Source: Nephromyces sp. MM_2019
Lineage: Eukaryota; Apicomplexa; Aconoidasida; Nephromycida
DNA: 26,551 nt
Assembly (NCBI GenBank): GCA_015657535.1
Contig: JADHZB010000783.1
Span: 1 to 26,551 of the forward strand
Direction: 5' to 3'
In this document: positions 21,301-26,551 of the stretch, one piece after another
How the letters are laid out: each line of letters opens with the position of its first letter
Position numbering within the stretch: the stretch's first letter is position 1
Notes under the pieces: generated by a model
Database searches by the model: none
Told to the model about the DNA's origin: nothing
Seen by the model: only the letters and a program-made list of their open reading frames with translations
Program-made: the position numbers and the translations under genes

Positions 21301-24300
21301 TCCCCCAAAGGAGGAAGCTTCAGGCTCATTCCCTTGCTAGTGGAGATCTCAAAAAAATACCCTTCTCCTGGGTGTAGCTACACTGCCAAATTTCGTCTAT
21401 GTAGCCGAATTCGCCAAAAAACATGCATTTTCTTCACTTTTATGGGAAAAAACCTTTTAAACACAGCGAAATAGCAATAATTCAGGATGTATGTGGCAAT
21501 CCTGAACTAATTGGATGAAAATGTACTTGCCGATAAACAAGTGAAAAACTACAAATTGCGTCAAAAAAAGAGGAAGAAGCAATGAAAGCCAACTTTCCGC
21601 AAACTGTTGACTTGAAAGAAATCAACAATCTTCAAAGCTTTTTTGACACGTAGATTCAGTAAATTTGAGAATTTGGAGATGAAAAATCCAAAAATTGCAT
21701 TTTTTCAGAGCAAAAAGGGCTTTTCAGTTACAAAAGCTGCAAAAGCTTGAAGAAGAGGGAAATTTGATGAAGAAATAAAAAAGGGAAGAGATTTACCGCT
21801 GAAAAGATGAACACTTACATGAAAAGCCCCAGAAATTGAAAAAACCCGAAAATTCCTGCTTCTTTGGCAAAAAGTCGCGGCTGATTGCCTTTTGAAGCAA
21901 AAAAAAAGGGGTATGTGTGGAGAGGGTGTCTGGTGTATTTATCGGGGGTATGTGGCGGCCTTGTGGCTGGTGTGGCGGCTGTGCAGGAGGGTGGTGTGTT
22001 CGGGGGTTGGCGGAGGTTTGTGTGTGGGGGGAGGGAGGTATGTGTGCGTTGGTATGTGTGTGAATTTAATTGTGTGTGTCTTGGCACACTTTCAAAGTTA
22101 ATTTCATGTTTCTCTTAAGGGGTATTATGCGACTTTGGGGTTCCAGGCTCAAATGCGTTTATAGTAGTTTTGTTGGTCACACACACCCACTACAAAATTA
22201 CCTTAAAATATCCTACTTTTGCATATAATATCTTCAAAATTGCTGCTTTTTCGTAGAAATCCACAATTTTTTTTGCGGAAATTGTCTAAGCACTCACAAG
22301 AGGATGCTATTCGCCGGTGTCATACGTTCCCCGTCATGAAAGTGTAGAATCACACAAGGTCGCTTGTAGTTTCTACGAAAACTTCGTGTTCTTCCTGGAA
22401 AGTCCACGAAATTTCAATCTTTTTGCTGTTTGAGAAATTTGTTTTCTTTGATTTTCTCCGGAGACACACCGGAAAGCTCTATTTTAGCTAATTTCTATTT
22501 AAAACTGAATTTATGGGAAATTCCGCTGTTTTGAAGGAAATTTCCCTGATTTTGCGGGAAATTTCGCTACTTTTCACTTTACTTCTCACAACTTCAATTC
22601 TTTTGCTTCTATTTTCTTCGTTTAACCGCATTATTTTCTTTATTCATTCTCTTTCGGTAGCTTCATGGCAGCAAGAAAGTTGTTTGCATTTTAACTTTTG
22701 CTGAAGTTTTTTGAGCCTCTTATTTATAACACTTTGTTTTCTTCAATTTTTGGGTTGATTTAATAAATATCTTCAAAAAAACCAAAAAAAGTCAGAAAAA
22801 AAGCAAGAATCCCAGAAAAAAAACAGAATTCTAAAGAAAAGAGAAAAAATCCCAACATCTTCCTCCTCAAGTTTCCCCATTAATGCTTTTTTCATCACAA
22901 AAAACTTTGAGAAATTTCCAAGCAAAAGGCGTGTGTGTATCATTCCGCTCCTCATAAAGAGCATAAAACTTCACTCATTACTTAGCAGCAAAGCAGACCA
23001 GCACACATCTTCATGTACTTGAGGTGCTATTTAAAACATTTTCAGAGATTTCAGAGCATTTCGTATACACAATGAAAACAAGACTGTGTATATACACCCC
23101 CTTTTTCCCCCTGCTTCAAAGTGTTTTATAGTGTATATACACGCAGTTAAAGCGTAGGATCTTTACTTTTTGCGTATTTTCGCGGATATAACGAGAAGAA
23201 TGCAGCGCTGAGCAGATAATACTGATGTAACTCCAGTAATCATCTGTTATGATGCTATATATATGGAGGAGGAATGGCTTCAAATCGGCAGACTAATACT
23301 AGGGAAGAAATTGAGCACTTAGTGTGTGTTTGCATTTGTGTGTGTGTGTGTGTGGGTGTTGGAGCTAACTGTGAGCAAGGTTTTGCACGCTTAAAAAACT
23401 TGTATTCCGCGTTGGTTTACTCGCAGGAGAAGCTACGAGAATTTTTTCTAGCGTTATTGTGTGTATATACTGTCAGACTGCTTTGCTACGTGCTAGCACG
23501 TGTGTGTGCAATCATGTGCAGCTCTGTGTGTGTGTTTAGACGTTTGCTGCTAAAAGTGAGTAAAGCCAAGGTGATTCAAGCTGATCCATTATCATCTTCA
23601 TCATCAAAGATTGCCTGTAAAGAGCAAGTTTAAAGGGGTGTACATACACTGCTAAGCCCATTGATGCTATTGAGATTGAAACTTAATCTTGAAGAAAAAC
23701 TTGAGTTCTTCGCAGGCTAAACGAGAGAAACGGCAAGCATCAAAGAATGGTATTAACACACACACATTCATGCCATTGGAATAAACACACACACGTACAC
23801 ACATCATCTCGACACATAAACAGATTCACATTATTTGAATAAACACACATTTATACCATCTAAATATAAATACGCATTCACACTATACACACACTCCCAC
23901 TATCCACTCATACACACGTATTCACATTCCCCCACACACACAGATATACCCAGACACACACACACACACACACCACCTGAGCACACGTATTTCTGCGCAT
24001 CAAATCCCACTAGTACCATCATGCACACACACCTTAAACAGGCTCGCCGGAGGCTTCTTTACTAGAGGCTCTTCGAGCTCCTCTTTGAAGAGAACATTAT
24101 CAAGCATCGTTTCCCCACCAGACTGCTTTGCTAACACACTGCTAACAGCATCCTTCCTAGAGAGTCCTGGAGATGCTAGGCTTTCATACGAAGTAGTCGG
24201 CGAGCTTGGGGGCTCAGCATTATCGGATAAGCTGCTCTCAATCTTCTCGGAGAATGCAGAGCTTGCCTGAAATGATGAAGAAGAAAACGCGTCAAACCTA

Positions 24301-26124
24301 GCAGAAACTTCGGGGCTATTAGGTTTGCGTGTGTGTATGTGAGCATGTGTGTGTGTGCGAGTGCATGCTTTTAAGTGAGCATGTGCGCGTGTGTGTGCGT
24401 GTGAGTGAGTGAGTAACTGTGTGTGCGTTAGTTTGCGTGTTCGTAAGTGAGCGGGTTTGTGTGTGTGAGTATGCCAGCATGTGTGTCTGTGTGTGAGTGT
24501 ATGTGGAGTGCAAACATAAGTATTAAGAGTTAGGCTGGTAGCTGCGTGATGTAGTGCGTGAAGACTGCATTTTCTGGTGATGCACACAGCAGAATGGTTT
24601 ATCAGAAGGCCCAAGCATTGCGGTTGTGCAAGCAGTTTCGCACACACCCAAGAGTTAGTAGGCGCGCACACCAGCCGAACACACAAGCATACCAAACAAG
24701 ATATGATGAGCAAGGAAAACAGTTAAATGCTGTGAAGCTCAAGCTGCTTATATATAGCCGCAGACAAGCTGATGAAGGTAGCACACCCAAGTTAGAAGGG
24801 GAAGCACACACAAATGAAAGAAGCTAATACACACTAATCAAACCAGCACACACACGCTAAGTAAACTAGCACACACACAGCTTACTCAGTTCCTCACATA
24901 CAGTCATATTAGCACACACTCACACTAAAAAGCACAATCTCTATAGCCCTTAAAGACATACACACACACACACACACACACACACTAGCATCACAACAAC
25001 AACAACAACAACAGAACGGATACACACTTATTAAGTACACACACCCGCGTGTGCTTAAAAGCACTCTCAAAGCAACTACTTCAAGGCAGGCTATCGAGGG
25101 TATATACACCTGAAGCTTTCGAGACACCGTCGCCGGAAGATCCAATCTCTTCAGAAGCAAAGGAGGAGGATCCCAATTGAAGACTTGGCGCTCCACCCTC
25201 TAAACAGAGATATCATCAAAGTTTGAGTTTCGGATAATAAACACTGTTAAACACACCATTCAACTCTAACTATTTCACACACACGGAGAAAAAAGGTTCT
25301 CACACACACGGAGAAAAAAGGTTCTCAAATGCACTGAGAAACCTCCACCACACACGTGAAGAAATTCCCATCGCACACACTGTCAAGCACGTCTCAAGCA
25401 CATGGATAAACCCCACCCACACACACGGAAGTGTGCTGCTACCTCCTCCTTTAGGCTCTTAGAAGACGCAGGCAAGCTACTATCTTCTCTTAACCCCTTC
25501 ATCTCAGAGCCACTACCTGCTAGCTGATTCTGGAAGCAACACACACAGAAGAGGGTGTTATCCTGCTGAAGTCAAATTGATAATCCAATAACCTCTAAAA
25601 GGCCGCGCTAATGTAATGCTCATCTGAATGTGCTGTGTGTGAAGTTGTTGTGTGCCTGAATTAAGTGCGTGTGAAGATGGAGCATATGTAAATGTGTAGT
25701 GTGTGAAAATGGTGTGTGCGTGTTTGAGCTTGTCGGCATGCTTGTAAATACCTGCATGCACACGTATGTATGTGTGTGCAAGCACAGCTACTCTAATATC
25801 ACTTTATTATTCAGCACTAAAACAAACCCTTTGACTAGCTTGTCAAAAATAGGAAAGACTGCAGTGTACGTACACTCAAGAAGCCGACTACTTCCCCTAT
25901 TTTAGTACTTACTACACCTGTGTGTGAGTAGTCGATGGGTCCCTTCTCCTCAAAGAAGATGATATGCCGCCCTCACTAAGCCTAGGGGCCAAAATTAGAC
26001 CTTCCTTATGCTTGGAGCTGCAGGGGCTTGTGTGTGCGTCATCTTCAACTTTAACAAACTCTCGTTTCTTGAAGAGTGCATCTAGTGTACGTCCAGACGA
26101 AGCAAAAAATGAAAGAAGCCTAGT
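15275..26124 (-). CDS. Multi-PHD-finger chromatin reader (double PHD finger plus KMT2C/D-like Cys-rich module), 5' end uncertain
   Basis: Proposed exons in transcript order: 26124-25918, 25529-25443, 25199-25110, 24266-24033, 23716-23650, 21034-19739, 18794-18281, 17959-17893, 17486-17382, 16648-16568, 15835-15601, 15393-15275. Phases fit at every join, giving about 1,033 residues. The first 800 are Ser/Pro/Gly-rich and probably disordered. The C-terminus has a double PHD finger (zinc ligands in CVKCRRAFHAGC, CTEC, CETC, CDACDRAYHMEC, WFCLDC) as in DPF and MOZ proteins, then a C-x2-CC-G..CSGC module and a third PHD-like finger as in KMT2C/D. Such fingers read histone H3 tails in the nucleus. 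The stop at 15275 follows directly, so no SET, acetyltransferase or bromodomain follows. The last six exons are firm. Those right of 21.1 kb could be a separate gene, since ATGs exist at 21098 and 21095. Confidence 0.8.
15601..15835 (-). CDS. PHD gene exon: Cys-rich module and start of third finger
   Basis: 78 codons plus one base; strong acceptor TTTACTCCTACAG, donor CAAG|GTATAC. Ligands: NPTC, ICSGC, then after a basic stretch (RRSKSKKLDDEDMN) CSVC, a 27-residue insert, and FITCFTCGQ. The insert makes the third finger longer than usual. Confidence 0.82.
16365..16376. repeat. GTGTAYRTACAC palindrome
   Basis: GTGTACATACAC in the PHD-gene intron 15836-16567. Confidence 0.65.
16568..16648 (-). 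CDS. PHD gene exon: end of second finger, CGYCRCCG module
   Basis: 27 codons in phase 0 between CATTCAG and GTGAGT. VPDGDWFCLDC closes the second PHD finger, and GYCRCCGARLPDKEAL resembles the Cys-rich link that follows a PHD finger in KMT2C/D. Confidence 0.9.
17217..17228. repeat. GTGTAYRTACAC palindrome
   Basis: GTGTATGTACAC in the PHD-gene intron 16649-17381. Confidence 0.65.
17382..17486 (-). CDS. PHD gene exon: core of second PHD finger
   Basis: 35 codons in phase 0; acceptor CTCCTTTCCAG, donor GAG|GTAGGA. ACETCGSNANEDTMLICDAC then DRAYHMEC gives six of eight canonical C4HC3 ligands with normal spacing. Confidence 0.92.
17515..17840. repeat. CA-rich degenerate tract in a PHD-gene intron
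   Basis: Fills nearly the whole 406-bp intron between the exons at 17893-17959 and 17382-17486. It generates several spurious frames on both strands rich in His/Thr or Cys/Val. Confidence 0.8.
17893..17959 (-). CDS. PHD gene exon: end of first PHD finger
   Basis: One base then 22 codons; acceptor TTTCTCTTTAG, donor AAG|GTATAA. CCDPALNYQMVTRYPWSC then TECK is the closing half of a DPF-type first finger; the Y-x-W-x-C-x2-C-K spacing to the next finger matches double PHD fingers. Confidence 0.88.
18001..18012. repeat. GTGTAYRTACAC palindrome
   Basis: GTGTACGTACAC, about 40 bases upstream (in the transcript) of the acceptor of exon 17893-17959. Confidence 0.7.
18281..18794 (-). CDS. PHD gene exon: linker and start of first PHD finger
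   Basis: 514 bases; pyrimidine-rich acceptor CTCTTCTCTCAG, donor GG|GTGAGT. About 130 Ser/Pro/Gly-rich residues lead into ACHFRHCKHEADKKELLLC and VKCRRAFHAG. The first Cys pair is spaced C-x4-C instead of the usual C-x2-C. An inner acceptor at 18723 keeps the same frame and would shorten the exon. Confidence 0.82.
19739..21034 (-). CDS. PHD gene exon: long Ser-rich region
   Basis: 1,296 bases, the longest coding exon, ending AAAG|GTGAGT. I start it after CTTCTGCCTAG at 21035. The frame stays open to 21104, and two ATGs at 21098 and 21095 could instead begin the gene. The product is Ser/Thr/Gly/Pro-rich with a few ordered-looking blocks (SSELLHALASKFVRRLTGEY, SCFDVASMIEKNIQENG, HLLQLIPISIALERYSLF). 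Confidence 0.78.
23086..23142. repeat. Pair of GTGTAYRTACAC palindromes
   Basis: Two exact GTGTATATACAC words at 23086 and 23131, 45 bases apart. Confidence 0.7.
23638..23649. repeat. GTGTAYRTACAC palindrome at a proposed splice donor
   Basis: Begins (minus strand) exactly at the GT of the donor proposed for exon 23650-23716. Confidence 0.55.
23650..23716 (-). CDS. Possible small exon linking upstream exons to the PHD gene
   Basis: 22 codons plus one base (PAKNSSFSSRLSFNLNSING, then LS) after a good TCTCTCGTTTAG acceptor. Phase 0 entry fits the exon ending at 24033 and the single open base fits the exon starting at 21034. The donor A|GTGTATGTAC sits inside a GTGTAYRTACAC palindrome. Support is only phase and splice sites. 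Confidence 0.4.
23755..23975. repeat. CA-rich tract
   Basis: Degenerate ACACACA/ACATTCA blocks in the 316-bp intron between the proposed exons 24033-24266 and 23650-23716. Confidence 0.75.
24033..24266 (-). CDS. Coding exon, Ser/Glu-rich, probable PHD gene
   Basis: 78 codons, phase 0 at both ends, acceptor CTTCTTCATCATTTCAG, donor AAG|GTGTGT. Only one frame is open. It encodes acidic, Ser-rich sequence (SSAFSEKIESSLSDNAEPPS, FKEELEEPLVKKPP). Attribution to the PHD gene rests on shared phase, strand and style. Confidence 0.6.
24330..24512. repeat. TG-rich tract
   Basis: Degenerate GTGTGTG/GAGTGAGT run. It lies in the same 843-bp intron as the opposite-polarity CA tract at 24830-24985, so the two could pair in the transcript. 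Confidence 0.8.
24961..24985. repeat. (CA)n microsatellite
   Basis: Perfect CA run of 25 bases. Confidence 0.97.
24993..25013. repeat. (AAC)n microsatellite
   Basis: About seven perfect trinucleotide units just right of the CA run. Confidence 0.95.
25110..25199 (-). CDS. Coding exon with FNWDPPPLLLKRLDLP, probable PHD gene
   Basis: 30 codons, phase 0, acceptor CTCTGTTTAG, donor CAG|GTGTAT inside a palindrome. It encodes RVERQVFNWDPPPLLLKRLD and LPATVSRKLQ, the least repetitive part of the upstream region. A second frame (GGAPSLQLGSSSFAS...) is also open but does not fit neighbouring phases. Confidence 0.55.
25275..25324. repeat. 25-bp tandem duplication
   Basis: Two identical copies containing ACACGGAGAAAAAAGG; a decayed third begins with CACTGAGAAA. 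Confidence 0.95.
25443..25529 (-). CDS. Coding exon, probable PHD gene
   Basis: 29 codons, phase 0 at both ends, acceptor TTGCTTCCAG, donor GAG|GTAGCA. Encodes NQLAGSGSEMKGLREDSS followed by LPASSKSLKEE, a short charged stretch. Confidence 0.5.
25864..25875. repeat. GTGTAYRTACAC palindrome
   Basis: GTGTACGTACAC, 42 bases inside the intron from the donor of exon 25918-26124. Confidence 0.7.
25918..26124 (-). CDS. Most 5' recognisable exon, probable PHD gene; start not seen
   Basis: 69 codons, phase 0, acceptor CTTCTTAG (a second AG five bases on would shift phase), donor CAG|GTGTAG. It opens with TRLLSFFASSGRTLDALFKK, then REFVKVEDD, and becomes Ser/Arg-rich. It has no start codon, so an earlier exon must lie in the last 400 bases or outside the window. 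Confidence 0.5.
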
Positions 26125-26197
26125 CTAAGAAGCTGGCTTGCACATACACAGGTCAGTGCATAGTTGAGGCCTACAAATTGTAGGAAGCCTCATCAAG

Positions 26198-26209
26198 GTG
26201 TATATACAC
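26198..26209. repeat. GTGTAYRTACAC palindrome
   Basis: GTGTATATACAC, extended by one pair to GGTGTATATACACC, upstream of the most 5' recognised exon. Confidence 0.7.
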
Positions 26210-26496
26210 CGAAAAGCCATTGGTTAGGCATGCACACAAATTCTACAGAATGTAATCTTGTGAGACAGCAATTTAAGAAGCACGCACGGAGACACGGTTG
26301 TGTGTATCAGAGTAAAGTAGTATAACAAGCACACACACTATGCAAAAAGCCAAAAGATAGCTAAGCTCAGAATCTGCACACATCTTGTCTCACACACAGT
26401 ATCACAACACACTTTATCGCAGAGACTTAATGGCAGATAAGCTATCGCACACATAAACTTCATTTTGCACACACAAGTTTTCACATGCACATTTTA

Positions 26497-26551
26497 TCGC
26501 ACACACACTCCACCACACACACTATATCGCACACACACTCCACCACACACA
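26497..26551. repeat. 30-bp tandem repeat running off the window
   Basis: ATCGCACACACACTCCACC recurs exactly 30 bp apart (26496 and 26526), with decayed TATCGCA words further left, so an array probably continues to the right. Confidence 0.85.

Larger units (their letters stand above)
21035..23649 (-). other. 2.6-kb stretch without a recognisable exon
   Basis: Treated as an intron of the PHD gene, or the intergenic region if that gene starts at 21098. It holds A/T-rich DNA, a G/T-rich tract at 21908-22090, three short GGAAATTTC-type repeats of about 20 bp at 22515-22575, and three copies of the palindromic word. The plus-strand frame 23274-23633 is Cys/Val-rich from TG repeats. Confidence 0.5.

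Noticed and set aside
23274..23633. 119-codon plus-strand frame with MASNRQTNTREEIEHL
   Set aside because: The start looks ordinary, but the rest is TG-repeat translation (Cys/Val) and it runs into the exon proposed on the other strand.
24267..24713. Upstream extension of the 24033-24266 exon frame
   Set aside because: The extension is His/Thr-rich translation of the TG/CA tract; a strong TTTCAG acceptor at 24267 ends it.
1..26551. CRISPR array, bacterial operon, phage or transposon
   Set aside because: The tandem repeats have no unique spacers, and no transposase, integrase, reverse transcriptase or terminal inverted repeats were seen.

Overview
This is a eukaryotic nuclear window. Its genes are split into small exons by GT...AG introns whose reading phases match across the junctions, and it carries one tRNA gene with internal A and B boxes. 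The best-supported protein-coding genes are a Patched/NPC1-type sterol-sensing transporter and a multi-PHD chromatin reader. The absence of bacterial features, the moderate-to-low GC (roughly 40 percent by eye), the compact splice signals and the CA/TG-rich introns suggest a protist. An apicomplexan or other alveolate is my best guess, but the sequence does not prove it.

Layout, with every supported gene on the minus strand. (1) 86-8468: a Patched-family gene, cut off at the left edge of the window before its second half. Seven exons are recognised: three at 8468-6740 encode the N-terminus, TM1 and the start of the ectodomain; four at 2319-86 encode the rest of the ectodomain and the sterol-sensing domain. 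The 4.4-kb intron between these groups holds a tRNA-Asn gene, a 28-bp minisatellite and a 64-bp direct repeat. (2) 8629-8901: an open, basic reading frame that ends 160 bp upstream of the Patched start and has no start codon; probably the last exon of another gene. (3) 10916-11286, 12700-12981 and 13789-14359: three small gene candidates, the last of which is the most convincing. (4) 15275-26124: a gene of at least 14 exons. Its long N-terminal part is low-complexity and probably disordered. Its C-terminus is a double PHD finger followed by a Cys-rich module and a third PHD-like finger, and it ends at a stop codon with no catalytic domain.

The window is compositionally mosaic. From about 2.7 to 15.2 kb the DNA is AT-rich and almost free of CA/TG tracts. 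The introns on both sides are full of long (CA)n/(TG)n-like tracts of alternating polarity. A 12-bp palindromic word, GTGTAYRTACAC, occurs nine times exactly and at least five more times with one or two mismatches, only inside those introns or across their splice donors, apart from one near-match in a coding exon. This motif and the tract arrangement are the least expected features here. One Patched gene spans the compositional boundary with matching phases, so the boundary is not an assembly join between unrelated sequences.

The two main genes have no evident functional link: one is a membrane sterol/lipid transporter, the other a nuclear histone-reader protein.
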